From Crossaster papposus (taxonomy: Eukaryota; Echinodermata; Asteroidea; Velatida; Solasteridae): a stretch of 64,000 nucleotides of DNA. Numbering within the stretch: position 1 is the stretch's first letter; each line of letters begins with the position of its first letter. Under the pieces are notes generated by a model. That model saw only the letters and a program-made list of their open reading frames with translations. It was not told where the DNA came from and did no database searches. The stretch is from assembly GCA_037893245.1 (NCBI GenBank), contig JBAIAA010000117.1, positions 868,001-932,000 of the forward strand. Reading direction: 5' to 3'. The position numbers were made by a program, and so were the translations under genes. Of the stretch, positions 1 through 13,250 are shown in pieces.

Positions 1-1548
1 GTAATATTTCACCTTATTTTTCTCCTGCTGCTTCGAGCAGGTTGATGTTGGCTCCAGATGTGGCAATATTCCACCTTATTCTTCTCCTGCTACTTCAGGG
101 CATGTTGATGTTCGCTCCGGATGTGGCAATATTCCACCTGATTCTTCTGCTGCTGCTGCTTCAGCGGAGGCCGATGGTGGCTCCAGATGTGGCAATAATC
201 CACCTTATTCTTCTGCTGCTGCTACTTCAGCGCAGGTTGATGTTGGCTCCAGATGTGGCAATATTACACATTATTCTTCTCCTGCTGCTTCAGCGCAGGT
301 TGATGTTGGCTCCAGATGTGGCAATATTCCACCTTATTCTTATCCTACTGCTGCTTCAGCGCAGGCCGATGGTGGCTCCAGATGTGGCAATATTCAACCT
401 TATTCTTCTGCTGCTGCTACTTCAGCGCAGGTTGATGTTGGTTCCACATGTGACAATATTCCACCTTATTCTTCTGCTGATGCTGCTTCAGCGCAGCTTG
501 ATGTTGGAGATGTTGCAATAATCCGCTCTATTCTTCTCCTGCTGCTTCAGCGCAAGTTGATGTTGGCTCCCGATGTGGCAATATTCCACCTTATTATTCT
601 GCTGCTGCTGCTTCAGCGCAGGTTGATGTTGGCTTCAGATGTGGCAATAATCCACCTTATTCTTCTGCTGCTGCTGCTTCAGCACAGGCCGATGGTGGCT
701 CCAGATGTGGCAATATTCCACTTTTTCTTCTGCTGCTGCTACTTCAACGCAGGTTGATGTTGGCTCCAGATGTAGTAATATTTCACCTTATTCTTCTCCT
801 GCTGTTTCGAACAGGTTTATGTTGGCTCCAGATGTGGCAATATTTCACCTTATTCTTCTTCTGCTGCTTCAGGGCAGGTTGATGTTCGCTCCAGATGTGG
901 CAATATTCCACCTGATTCTTCTGCTGCTGCTGTATCAGCGGAGGCCGATGGTGGCTCCAGATGTGGCAATAATCCACCTTATTCTTCTGCTGCTGCTACT
1001 TCAGCGCAGGTTGATGTTGGCTCCAGATGTGGCAATATTACACATTATTCTTCTCCTGCTGCTTCAGCGCAGGTTGATGTTGGCTCCAGATGTGGCAATA
1101 TTCCACCTTAATCTTATCATACTGCTGCTTCAGCGCAGGCCGATGGTGGCTCCAGATGTGGCAATATTCAACCTTATTCTTCTGCTGCTGCTACTTCAGC
1201 GCAGGTTGATGTTGGCTCCACATGTGACAATATTCCACCTTATTCTTATGCTGCTGCTGCTTCAGCGCAGCTTGATGTTGGAGATGTTGCAATAATCCCC
1301 TCTATTCTTCTCCTGCTGCTTCAGCGCAGGTTGATGTTGGCTCCCGATGTGGCAATATTCCACCTTATTCTTCTGCTGCTGCTGCTTCAGCGCAGGTTGA
1401 TGTTGGCTTCAGATGGGGCAATAATCCACCTTATTCTTCTGCTGCTGCTGCTTCAGCACAGGCCGATGGTGGCTCCAGATGTGGCAATATTCCACTTTAT
1501 TCTTCTGCTGCTGCTACTTCAACGCAGGTTGATGTTGGCTCCAGATGT
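1..1548. repeat. 774-bp higher-order repeat, two copies
   Basis: Positions 1-774 and 775-1548 match with a constant offset of 774 bp, about 12 monomers. The order of monomer types is the same in both, including the 59-bp unit near 501 and 1275. A third related copy begins at 2321. Scattered point differences are present. Confidence 0.8.
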
Positions 1549-3790
1549 AGTAATATTTCACCTTATTCTTCTCCTGCTGCTTCGAACAGGTTTATGTTGG
1601 CTCCAGATGTGGCAATATTTCAACTTATTCTTCTTCTGCTGCTTCAGGGCAGGTTCATGTTGGCTGCAGATGTGGCAATATTCCACCTTATTCTTCTCCT
1701 GCTGCTGCTTCAGCGCAGTTTGATGTTGGCTCCAGATGTGGCAATATTCCACCTTATTCTTCTGCTGCTGCTACTTCAGCGCATGCCGATGGTGGCTCCA
1801 GATGTGGCAATATTCCACCTCATTCTTCTCCTGCTGCTTCAGGGCAGTTTAATGTTGGCTCCAGATGTGGCGATATTCCACCTTATTATTCTCTTGCTGC
1901 TTCAGAGCAGGTTGATGTTGGCTCTAGATGTGGCAATATTACACCTTAATCTTTTCCTGCTGCTTCAGCGCAGGTTAATGTTGGCTCCAGATGTGGCAAT
2001 ATTTCACCTTATTCTTTTCCTGCTGCTTCAGCGCAGGTTGATGTTCGCTCCAGATGTGGCAATGTTCCTCCCTATTCTTCTCCTGCTGCTGCTTCAGCCC
2101 AGTTGGAGGTTGGCCCGAGATGTGACAATAGTCTACCTTGTTCTTCTCCTGCTGCTTCAGCGCAGGTCGATGGTGGCTCCTGATGTGGCAATATTCCACC
2201 TTATTCTTCTGCTGCTGCTACTTCAGCGCAGGTTGATGTTAGAGATGTTGAGATGTTGCAATAATCCACTCTATTCTTCTCCTGGTGCTTCAGCGCAGGT
2301 TGATGTTGGCCCGAGATGTAGTAATATTTCACCTTATTTTTCTCCTGCTGCTTCGAGCAGGTTGATGTTGGCTCCAGATGTGGCAATATTCCACCTTATT
2401 CTTCTCCTGCTACTTCAGGGCAGGTTGATGTTCGCTCCGGATGTGGCAATATTCCACCTGATTCTTCTGCTGCTGCTGCTTCAGCGGAGGCCGATGGTGG
2501 CTCCAGATGTGGCAATAATCCACCTTATTCTTCTGCTGCTGCTACTTCAGCGCAGGTTGATGTTGGCTCCAGATGTGGCAATATTACACATTATTCTTCT
2601 CCTGCTGATTCAGCGCAGGTTGATGTTGGCTCCAGATGTGGCAATATTCCACCTTATTCTTATCCTACTGCTGCTTCAGCGCAGGCCGATGGTGGCTCCA
2701 GATGTGGCAATATTCAACCTTATTCTTCTGCTGCTGCTGCTTCAGCGCAGGTTGATGTTGGCTTCAGATGTGGCAATAATCCACCTTATTCTTCTGCTGC
2801 TGCTGCTTCAGCGCAGCTTGATGTTGGAGATGTTGCAATAATCCCCTCTATTCTTCTCCTGCTGCTTCAGCGCAGGTTGATGTTGGCTCCCGATGTGGCA
2901 ATATTCCACCTTATTCTTCTGCTGCTGCTGCTTCAGCGCAGGTTGATGTTGGCTTCAGATGGAGCAATAATCCACCTTATTCTTCTGCTGCTGCTGCTTC
3001 AGCACAGGCCGATGGTGGCTCCAGATGTGGCAATATTCCACTTTATTCTTCTGCTGCTGCTACTTCAACGCAGGTTGATGTTGGCTCCAGATGTAGTAAT
3101 ATTTCACCTTATTCTTCTCCTGCTGCTTCGAACAGGTTTATGTTGGCTCCAGATGTGGCAATATTTCACCTTATTCTTCTTCTGCTGCTTCAGGGCAGGT
3201 TCATGTTGGCTGCAGATGTGGCAATATTCCACCTTATTCTTCTCCTGCTGCTGCTTCAGCGCAGTTTGATGTTGGCTCCAGATGTGGCAATATTCCACCT
3301 TATTCTTCTGCTGCTGCTACTTCAGCGCATGCCGATGGTGGCTCCAGATGTGGCAATATTCCACATCATTCTTCTCCTGCTGCTTCAGGGCAGTTTAATG
3401 TTGGCTCCAGATGTGGCAATATTCCACCTTATTATTCTCTTGCTGCTTAAGAGCAGGTTGATGTTGGCTCTAGATGTGGCAATATTACACCTTAATCTTT
3501 TCCTGCTGCTTTAGCGCAGGTTAATGTTGGCTACAGATGTGGCAATATTCCACCTTATTCTTTTCCTGCTGCTTCTGCGCAGGTTGATGTACGCTCCAGA
3601 TGTGGCAATGTTCCTCCTTATTCTTCTCCTGCTGCTGCTTCAGCCCAGTTTGAGGTTGGCCCGAGATTTGACAATAGTCCCCCTTGTTCTTCTCCTGCTG
3701 CTTCAGCGCAGGTCGATGGTGGCTCCAGATGTGGCAATATTCCACCTTATTTTTCTGCTGCTGCTACTTTAGCGCAGGTTGATGTTGGAG
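775..3790. repeat. 1,546-bp higher-order repeat, two copies
   Basis: Sequence from 775 repeats from 2321 with an offset of 1,546 bp, about twice the 774-bp unit, so this is a larger repeat that absorbed the smaller one. The second copy departs from the first near 3790, where the 67-bp unit of the first copy is replaced by a 59-bp unit. Confidence 0.75.
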
Positions 3791-6230
3791 ATGTTGCAAT
3801 AATCCACTCTATTCTTCTCCTGCTGCTTCAGCGCAGGTTTATGTTGGCTCCAGATGTGGCAATATTCCACCTTATTCTTATCCTACTGCTGCTTCAGCGC
3901 AGGCCGATGGTGGCTCCAGATGTGGCAATATTCAACCTTATTCTTCTGCTGCTGCTACTTCAGCGCAGGTTGATGTTGGCTCCACATGTGACAATATTCC
4001 ACCTTATTCTTCTGCTGCTGCTGCTTCAGCGCAGCTTGATGTTGGAGATGTTGCAATAATCCCCTCTATTATTTTCCTGCAGCTTCAGCGCAGGTTGATG
4101 TTGGCTCCCGATGTGGCAATATTCCACCTTATTCTTCTGCTGCTGCTGCTTCAGCGCAGGTTGATGTTGGCTTCAGATGTGGCAATAATCCACCTTATTC
4201 TTCTGCTGCTGCTGCTTCAGCACAGGCCGTTGGTGGCTCCAGATGTGGCAATATTCCACTTTATTCTTCTGCTGCTGCTACTTCAACGCAGGTTGATGTT
4301 GGCTCCAGATGTAGTAATATTTCACCTTATTCTTCTTCTGCTGCTTCGAACAGGTTTATGTTGGCTCCAGATGTGGCAATATTTCACCTTATTCTTCTTG
4401 TGCTGCTTCAGGGCAGGTTCATGTTGGCTGCAGATGTGGCAATATTCCACCTTATTCTTCTCCTGCTGCTGCTTCAGCGCAGTTTGATGTTGGCTCCAGA
4501 TGTGGCAATATTCCACCTTATTCTTCTGCTGCTGCTACTTCAGCGCATGCCAATGGTGGCTCCAGATGTGGCAATATTCCACATCATTCTTCTCCTGCTG
4601 CTTCAGGGCAGTTTAATGTTGGCTCCAGATGTGGCAATATTCCACCTTATTATTCTCTTGCTGCTTCAGAGCAGGTTGATGTTGGCTCTAGATGTGGCAA
4701 TATTACACCTTAATCTTTTCCTGCTGCTTCAGCGCAGGTTAATGTTGGCTCCAGATGTGGCAATATTCCACCTTATTCTTTTCCTGCTGCTTCTGCGCAG
4801 GTTGATGTACGCTCCAGATGTGGCAATGTTCCTCCTTATTCTTCTCCTGCTGCTGCTTCAGCCCAGTTTGAGGTTGGCCCGAGATTTGACAATAGTCCCC
4901 CTTGTTCTTCTCCTGCTGCTTCAGCGCAGGTCGATGGTGGCTCCAGATGTGGCAATATTCCACCTTATTCTTCTGCTGCTGCTACTTTAGCGCAGGTTGA
5001 TGTTGGAGATGTTGCAATAATCCACTCTATTCTTCTCCTGCTGCTTCAGCGCAGGTTTATGTTGGCTCCAGATGTGGCAATATTCCACCTTATTCTTATC
5101 CTACTGCTGCTTCAGCGCAGGCCGATGGTGGCTCCAGATGTGGCAATATTCAACCTTATTCTTCTGCTGCTGCTACTTCAGCGCAGGTTGATGTTGACTC
5201 CACATGTGACAATATTCCACCTTATTCTTCTGCTGCTGCTGCTTCAGCGCAGCTTGATGTTGGAGATGTTGCAATAATCCCCTCTATTATTCTCCTGCAG
5301 CTTCAGCGCAGGTTGATGTTGGCTCCCGATGTGGCAATATTCCACCTTATTCTTCTGCTGCTGCTGCTTCAGCGCAGGTTGATGTTGGCTTCAGATGTGG
5401 CAATAATCCCCCCTATTCTTCTGTTGCTGCTGCTTCAGCACAGGCCGATGGTGGCTCCAGATGTGGCAATATTCCACTTTATTCTTCTGCTGCTGCTACT
5501 TCAACGCAGGTTGATGTTGGCTCCAGATGTAGTAATATTTCACCTTATTCTTCTCCTGCTGCTTCGAACAGGTTTATGTTGGCTCCAGATGTGGCAATAT
5601 TTCACCTTATTCTTCTTGTGCTGCTTCAGGGCAGGTTCATGTTGGCTGCAGATGTGGCAATATTCCACCTTATTCTTCTCCTGCTGCTGCTTCAGCGCAG
5701 TTTGATGTTGGCTCCAGATGTGGCAATATTCCACCTTATTCTTCTGCTGCTGCTACTTCAGCGCATGCCAATGGTGGCTCCAGATGTGGCAATATTCCAC
5801 ATCATTCTTCTCCTGCTGCTTCAGGGCAGTTTAATGTTGGCTCCAGATGTGGCAATATTCCACCTTATTATTCTCTTGCTGCTTCAGAGCAGGTTGATGT
5901 TGGCTCTAGATGTGGCAATATTACACCTTAATCTTTTCCTGCTGCTTCAGCGCAGGTTAATGTTGGCTCCAGATGTGGCAATATTCCACCTTATTATTTT
6001 TCTGCTGCTTCTGCGCAGGTTGATGTTCGCTCCAGATGTGGCAATGTTCCTCCTTATTCTTCTCCTGCTGCTGCTTCAGCCCAGTTTGAGGTTGGCCCGA
6101 GATTTGACAATAGTCCCCCTTGTTCTTCTCCTGCTGCTTCAGCGCAGGTCGATGGTGGCTCCAGATGTGGCAATATTCCACCTTATTCTTCTGCTGCTGC
6201 TACTTTAGCGCAGGTTGATGTTGGAGATGT
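2877..6230. repeat. 1,218-bp higher-order repeat, nearly three copies
   Basis: Landmarks at 2877, 4095 and 5313, and at 3521, 4739 and 5957, repeat every 1,218 bp. The unit resembles the 1,546-bp repeat with about 328 bp (five monomers) removed. Shared odd variants, such as ACACCTTAATC and GAGATTTGACAATAG, confirm recent common origin. Confidence 0.82.
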
Positions 6231-6272
6231 TGCAATAATCCACTCTATTCTTCTCCTGCTGCTTCAGCGCAG
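6214..6272 (+). repeat. Representative 59-bp monomer with 4-bp deletion
   Basis: GTTGGCTCCAGATGTGG is shortened to GTTGGAGATGTTG by loss of about 4 bp (CTCC), followed by CAATAATCCACTC. The unit moves the reading frame. It is a marker of the left part of region A (near 0.5, 1.27, 2.8, 3.8, 4.0, 5.0, 5.25, 6.2 and 7.4 kb). Confidence 0.85.
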
Positions 6273-6338
6273 GTTTATGTTGGCTCCAGATGTGGCAATA
6301 TTCCTCCTTATTCTTCTCCTGCTGCTGCTTCAGCGCAG

Positions 6339-6400
6339 TTTGAGGTTGGCCCGAGATGTAGTAATATTTCACCTTATTTTTCTCCTGCTGCTTCGAGCAG
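6339..6400 (+). repeat. Representative 62-bp frame-shifting monomer
   Basis: The tail reads GCTTCGAGCAG instead of GCTTCAGCGCAG, one base shorter. Related units have GCTTCGAACAG. Reading from the VDVG frame, translation passes into the leucine-rich frame at this unit. The variant recurs once or more in nearly every HOR, so the shift is an inherited feature of the array. Confidence 0.88.
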
Positions 6401-8671
6401 GTTGATGTTGGCTCCAGATGTGGCAATATTCCACCTTATTCTTCTCCTGCTGCTTCAGGGCAGGTTGATGTTCGCTCCAGATGTGGCAATATTCCACCTG
6501 ATTCTTCTCCTGCTGCTGCCTCAGCACAGTTTGAGGTTGGCCCGAGATGTAGCAATATTACACATTATTCTTCTCCTGCTGCTTCAGCGCAGGTTGATGT
6601 TGGCTCCAGATGTGGCAATATTCCACCTTATTCTTCTGCTGCTGCTGCTTCAGTACAGGTTGATGTTGAATCAAGATGTGGCAATATTTCACCTTATTCT
6701 TCTCCTGCTGCTTCAGCGCAGGTTGATGTTGGCTTCAGATGTGGCAATAATTCACCTTATTCTTCTGCTGCTGCTGCTTCAGCGCAGGCCAATGGTGGCT
6801 CCAGATGTGTCAATATTCCACTTTATTCTTCTGCTGCTGCTACTTCAGCGCAGGTTGATGTTGGCTCCAGATGTAGTAATATTTCACCTTATTCTTCTCC
6901 TGCTGCTTCGAACAGGTTCATGTTGGCTCCAGATGTGGCAATATTTCACCTTATTCTTCTTCTGCTGCTTCAGCGCAGTTTGATGTTGGCTCCCGATGTG
7001 GTAATATTCCACCTTATTCTTCTGCTGCTGCTACTTCAGCGCATGCCGATGGTGGCTCCAGATGTGGCAATATTCCACCTTATTCTTCTCCTGCTGCTTC
7101 AGGGCAGTTTGATGTTGGCTCCAGATGTGGCAATATTCCACCTTATTCTTTCTCTTGCTGCTTCAGAGCAGGTTGATGTTGGCTCCAGATGTGGCAATAT
7201 TCCACCTTATTCTTTTCCTGCTGCTTCAGCGCAGGTTGATGTTCGCTCCAGATGTGGCAATGTTCCTCCTTATTCTTCTCCTGCTGCTGCTTCAGCCCAG
7301 TTTGAAGTTGGCCCGAGATGTGACAATATTCCCCCTTGTTCTTCTCCTGCTGCTTCAGCGCAGGTCGATGGTGGCTCCAGATGTGGCAATATTCCACCTT
7401 ATTCTTCTGCTGCTGCTACTTCAGCGCATGTTGATGTTGGAGATGTTGCAATAATCCACTCTATTCTTCTCCTGCTGCTTCAGCGCAGGTTTATGTTGGC
7501 TCCAGATGTGGCAATATTCCTCCTTATTCTTCTCCTGCTGCTGCTTCAGCGCAGTTTGAGGTTGGCCCGAGATGTAGTAATATTTCACCTTATTTTTCTC
7601 CTGCTTCTTCGAGCAGGTTGATGTTGGCTCCAGATGTGGCAATATTCCACCTTATTCTTCTCCTGCTGCTTCAGGGCAGGTTGATGTTCGCTCCAGATGT
7701 GGCAATATTCCACCTGATTCTTCTCCTGCTGCTGCCTCAGTACAGTTTGAGGTTGGCCCGAGATGTAGCAATATTACACATTATTCTTCTCCTGCTGCTT
7801 CAGCGCAGGTTGATGTTGGCTCCAGATGTGGCAATATTCCACCTTATTCTTCTGCTGCTGCTGCTTCAGTACAGGTTGATGTTGAATCAAGATGTGGCAA
7901 TATTTCACCTTATTCTTCTCCTGCTGCTTCAGCGCAGGTTGATGTTGGCTTCAGATGTGGCAATAATTCACCTTATTCTTCTGCTGCTGCTGCTTCAGCG
8001 CAGGCCGATGGTGGCTCCAGATGTGTCAATATTCCACTTTATTCTTCTGCTGCTGCTACTTCAGCGCAGGTTGATGTTGGCTCCAGATGTAGTAATATTT
8101 CACCTTATTCTTCTCCTGCTGCTTCGAACAGGTTCATGTTGGCTCCAGATGTGGCAATATTTCACCTTATTCTTCTTCTGCTGCTTCAGCGCAGTTTGAT
8201 GTTGGCTCCCGATGTGGCAATATTCCACCTTATTCTTCTGCTGCTGCTACTTCAGCGCATGCCGATGGTGGCTCCAGATGTGGCAATATTCCTCCTTATT
8301 ATTCTCCTGCTGCAGCTTCTGCGCAGTTTGAGGTTGGCCCGAGATGTAGTAATATTTCACCTTATTTTTCTCCTGCTGCTTCGAGCAGGTTGATGTTGGC
8401 TCCAGATGTGGCAATATTTCACCTTATTCTTCTTCTGCTGCTTCAGCGCAGTTTGATGTTGGCTCCCGATGTGGCAATATTCCACCTTATTCTTCTGCTG
8501 CTGCTATATCAGCGCATGCCGATGGTGGCTCCAGATGTGGCAATATTCCACCTTATTCTTCTCCTGCTGCTTCAGGGCAGTTTGATGTTGGCTCCAGATG
8601 TGGCAATATTCCACCTTATTCTTTCTCTTGCTGCTTCAGAGCAGGTTGATGTTGGCTCCAGATGTGGCAAT

Positions 8672-11600
8672 ATTCCACCTTATTCTTTTCCTGCTGCTTC
8701 AGCGCAGGTTGATGTTCGCTCTAGATGTGGCAATGTTCCTCCTTATTCTTCTCCTGCTGCTGCTTCAGCCCAGTTTGAAGTTGGCCCGAGATGTGACAAT
8801 ATTCCCCCTTGTTCTTCTCCTGCTGCTTCAGCGCAGGTCGATGGTGGCTCCAGATGTGGCAATATTCCACCTTATTCTTCTGCTGCTGCTACTTCGGCGC
8901 ATGTTGATGTTAGAGATGTTGAGATGTTGCAATAATCCACTCTATTCTTCTCCTGCTGCTTCAGCGCAGGTTGATGTTGGCTCCAGATGTGGCAATATTC
9001 CTCCTTATTATTCTCCTGCTGCAGCTTCTGCGCAGTTTGAGGTTGGCCCGAGATGTAGTAATATTTCACCTTATTTTTCTCCTGCTGCTTCGAACAGGTT
9101 GATGTTGGCTCCAGATGTGGCAATATTCCACCTTATTCTTCTCCAGCTACTTCAGGGCAGGTTGATGTTCGCTCCAGATGTGGCAATATTCCACTTGATT
9201 CTTCTGCTGCTGCTGCTTCAGCGGAGGCCGATGGTGGCTCCAGATGTGGCAATAATCCACCTTATTCTTCTGCTGCTGCTACTTCAGCGCAGGTTGATGT
9301 TGGCCCCAAATGTGGCAATAATCCACCTTATTCTTCTGCCGCTGCTGCTTCAGTACAGGTTGATGTTGACTCAAGATGTGGCAATATTCCAACTTATTCT
9401 TCTCCTGCTGCTGCCTCAGCTCAGTTTGAGGTTGGCCCGAGATATAGCAATATTACACATTATTCTTATCCTGCTGCTTCAGCGCAGGTTGATGTTGGCT
9501 CCAGATGTGGCAATATTCCACCTTATTCTTATCCTACTGCTGCTTCAGCGCAGGCCGATGGTGGCTCCAGATGTGGCAATATTCAACCTTATTCTTCTGC
9601 TGCTGCTGCTTCAGCGCAGGTTGATGTTGGCTTCAGATGTGGCAATAATCCACCTTATTCTTCTGCTGCTGCTGCTTCAGCGCAGGCCGATGGTGGCTCT
9701 AGATGTGGCAATATTCCACTTTATTCTTCTGCTGCTGCTACTTCAGCGCAGGTTGATGTTGGCTCCAGATGTAGTAATATTTCACCTTATTCTTCTCCTG
9801 CTGCTTCGAACAGGTTTATGTTGGCTCCAGATGTTGCAATATTTCACCTTATTCTTCTTCTGCTGCTTCAGGGCAGTTTGATGTTGGCTCCAGATGTGGC
9901 AATATTCCACCTTATTATTCTCTTGCTGCTTCAGAGCAGGTTCATGTTGGCTCTAGATGTGGCAATATTACACCTTAATCTTTTCCTGCTGCTTCAGCGC
10001 AGGTTAATGTTGGCTCCAGATGTGGCAATATTCCACCTTATTCTTCTCCTGCTGCTTCAGGGCAGGTTGATGTTCGCTCCAGATGTGGCAATATTCCACC
10101 TGATTCTTCTCCTGCTGCTGCCTCAGCACAGTTTGAGGTTGGCCCGAGATGTAGCAATATTACACATTATTCTTCTCCTGCTGCTTCAGCGCAGGTTGAT
10201 GTTGGCTCCAGATGTGGCAATATTCCACCTTATTCTTCTGCTGCTGCTGCTTCAGTACAGGTTGATGTTGAATCAAGATGTGGCAATATTTCACCTTATT
10301 CTTCTCCTGCTGCTTCAGCGCAGGTTGATGTTGGCTTCAGATGTGGCAATAATTCACCTTATTCTTCTGCTGCTGCTGCTTCAGCGCAGGCCGATGGTGG
10401 CTCCAGATGTGTCAATATTCCACTTTATTCTTCTGCTGCTGCTACTTCAGCGCAGGTTGATGTTGGCTCCAGATGTAGTAATATTTCACCTTATTCTTCT
10501 CCTGCTGCTTCGAACAGGTTCATGTTGGCTCCAGATGTGGCAATATTTCACCTTATTCTTCTTCTGCTGCTTCATCGCAGTTTGATGTTGGCTCCCGATG
10601 TGGCAATATTCCACCTTATTCTTCTGCTGCTGCTACTTCAGCGCATGCCGATGGTGGCTCCAGATGTGGCAATATTCCACCTTATTCTTCTCCTGCTGCT
10701 TCAGGGCAGTTTGATGTTGGCTCCAGATGTGGCAATATTCCACCTTATTCTTTCTCTTGCTGCTTCAGAGCAGGTTGATGTTGGCTCCAGATGTGGCAAT
10801 ATTCCACCTTATTCTTTTCCTGCTGCTTCAGCGCAGGTTGATGTTCGCTCCAGATGTGGCAATGTTCCTCCTTATTCTTCTCCTGCTGCTGCTTCAGCCC
10901 AGTTTGAAGTTGGCCCGAGATGTGACAATATTCCCCCTTGTTCTTCTCCTGCTGCTTCAGCGCAGGTCGATGGTGGCTCCAGATGTGGCAATATTCCACC
11001 TTATTCTTCTGCTGCTGCTACTTCAGCGCATGTTGATGTTAGAGATGTTGAGATGTTGCAATAATCCACTCTATTCTTCTCCTGCTGCTTCAGCGCAGGT
11101 TGATGTTGGCTCCAGATGTGGCAATATTCCTCCTTATTATTCTCCTGCTGCAGCTTCTGCGCAGTTTGAGGTTGGCCCGAGATGTAGTAATATTTCACAT
11201 TATTTTTCTCCTGCTGCTTCGAGCAGGTTGATGTTGGCTCCAGATGTGGCAATATTCCACCTTATTCTTCTCCAGCTACTTCAGGGCAGGTTGATGTTCG
11301 CTCCAGATGTGGCAATATTCCACTTGATTCTTCTGCTGCTGCTGCTTCAGCGGAGGCCGATGGTGGCTCCAGATGTGGCAATAATCCACCTTATTCTTCT
11401 GCTGCTGCTACTTCAGCGCAGGTTGATGTTGGCCCCAGATGTGGCAATAATCCACCTTATTCTTCTGCCGCTGCTGCTTCAGTACAGGTTGATGTTGACT
11501 CAAGATGTGGCAATATTCCACCTTATTCTTCTCCTGCTGCTGCCTCAGCGCAGTTTGAGGTTGGCCCGAGATATAGCAATATTACACATTATTCTTCTCC

Positions 11601-13250
11601 TGCTGCTTCAGCGCAGGTTGATGTTGGCTCCAGATGTGGCAATATTCCACCTTATTCTTATCCTACTGCTGCTTCAGCGCAGGCCGATGGTGGCTCCAGA
11701 TGTGGCAATATTCAACCTTATTCTTCTGCTGCTGCTGCTTCAGCGCAGGTTGATGTTGGCTTCAGATGTGGCAATCATCCACCTTATTCTTCTGCTGCTG
11801 CTGCTTCAGCGCAGGCCGATGGTGGCTCTAGATGTGGCAATATTCCACTTTATTCTTCTGCTGCTGCTACTTCAGCGCAGGTTGATGTTGGCTCCAGATG
11901 TAGTAATATTTCACCTTATTCTTCTCCTGCTGCTTCGAACAGGTTTATGTTGGCTCCAGATGGTGCAATATTTCACCTTATTCTTCTTCTGCTGCTTCAA
12001 GGCAGTTTGATGTTGGCTCCAGATGTGGCAATATTCCACCTTATTATTATCTTGCTGCTTCAGAGCAGGTTCATGTTGGCTCTAGATGTGGCAATATTAC
12101 ACCTTAATCTTTTCCTGCTGCTTCAGCGCAGGTTAATGTTGGCTCCAGATGTGGCAATATTCCACCTTATTCTTTTCCTGCTGCTTCAGCGCAGGTTGAT
12201 GTTCGCTCCAGATGTGGCAATGTTCCTCCTTATTCTTCTCCTGCTGCTGCTTCAGCCCAGTTTGAGGTTGGCCCGAGATGTGACAATAGTCCCCCTTGTT
12301 CTTCTCCTGCTGCTTCAGCGCAGGTCGATGGTGGCTCCAGATGTGGCAATATTCCACCTTATTCTTCTGCTGCTGCTACTTCAGCGCAGGTTGATGTTAG
12401 AGATGTTGAGATGTTGCAATAATCCACTCTATTCTTCTCCTGCTGCTTCAGCGCAGGTTGATGTTGGCTCCAGATGTGGCAATATTCCTCCTTATTCTTC
12501 TCCTGCTGCAGCTTCAGCGCAGTTTGAGGTTGGCCCGAGATGTAGTAATATTTCACCTTATTTTTCTCCTGCTGCTTCGAGCAGGATGATGTTTGCTCCA
12601 GATGTGGCAATATTCCACCTTATTCTTCTCCTGCTACTTCAGCGCAGTTTGATGTTGGCTCCCGATGTGGCAATATTCCACCTTATTCTTCTGCTGCTGC
12701 TACTTCAGCGCATGCCGATGGTGGCTACAGATGTGGCAATATTCCACCTCATTCTTCTCCTGCTGCTTTAGGGCAGTTTGATGTTGGCTCCAGATGTGGC
12801 AATATTCCACCGTATTATTCTCTTGCTGCTTCAGAGCAGGTTGATGTTGGCTCTAGATGTGGCAATATTCCACCTTATTCTTTTCCTGCTGCTTCAGCGC
12901 AGGTTGATGTTCGCTCCAGATGTGGCACAATTTCACCTTATTCTTGTCCTGTTGCTTCAGGGCAGGTTGATGTTGGCCCTAGAAATGGCAATATTCCACC
13001 TTATTCTTCTCCTGCTGCTGCTTCAGCGCAGTTTGAGGTTGGCCCGAGATGTAGCAATATGCCACCTTATTCTTCTCCTGCTGCTTCAGCGCAGTTTGAG
13101 GTTGGCCCGAGATGTAGCAATATTCCATCTTATTCTTCTCCTGCTGCTTCAGCGCAGGTTGATGTTGGCTCCAGATGTGACGACATTCTTCTTCATTCTT
13201 CTGCTGCTGCTGCTTCAGTGCAGGTTGATGTGGGCTCCAGATGTAGTAAT
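8672..13250. repeat. 4,579-bp tandem segmental duplication, copy 1
   Basis: Every landmark here recurs 4,579 bp downstream (for example 9818 and 14397, 10522 and 15101, 11947 and 16526, 12778 and 17357). The left edge is at 8672, where upstream sequences stop matching. I noticed only isolated substitutions between copies, such as CTCTAG versus CTCCAG near 8711/13290 and TTATTATTAT versus TTATTATTCT near 12046/16625. Inside the block, a 2,129-bp repeat is visible (8598 to 10727 and 9818 to 11947). Confidence 0.9.
8903..8969 (+). repeat. Representative 67-bp monomer with AGATGTTG duplication
   Basis: This is the 59-bp type with an 8-bp direct duplication, AGATGTTGAGATGTTG, before CAATAATCC. 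In the VDVG frame it reads VDVRDVEMLQ and then stops. Copies occur near 2.24, 8.90, 11.03, 12.39, 13.48, 15.61 and 16.97 kb, all in region A. Confidence 0.85.

Larger units (their letters stand above)
6205..8640. repeat. 1,216-bp higher-order repeat, two copies
   Basis: Landmarks at 6205, 6402 and 6920 recur at 7421, 7618 and 8136, an offset of 1,216 bp. The monomer order differs from the adjacent 1,218-bp repeat; for example this block has TCAGTACAGGTTGATGTTGA units. The close period is therefore partly coincidental. The second copy breaks up after about 8290. Confidence 0.78.
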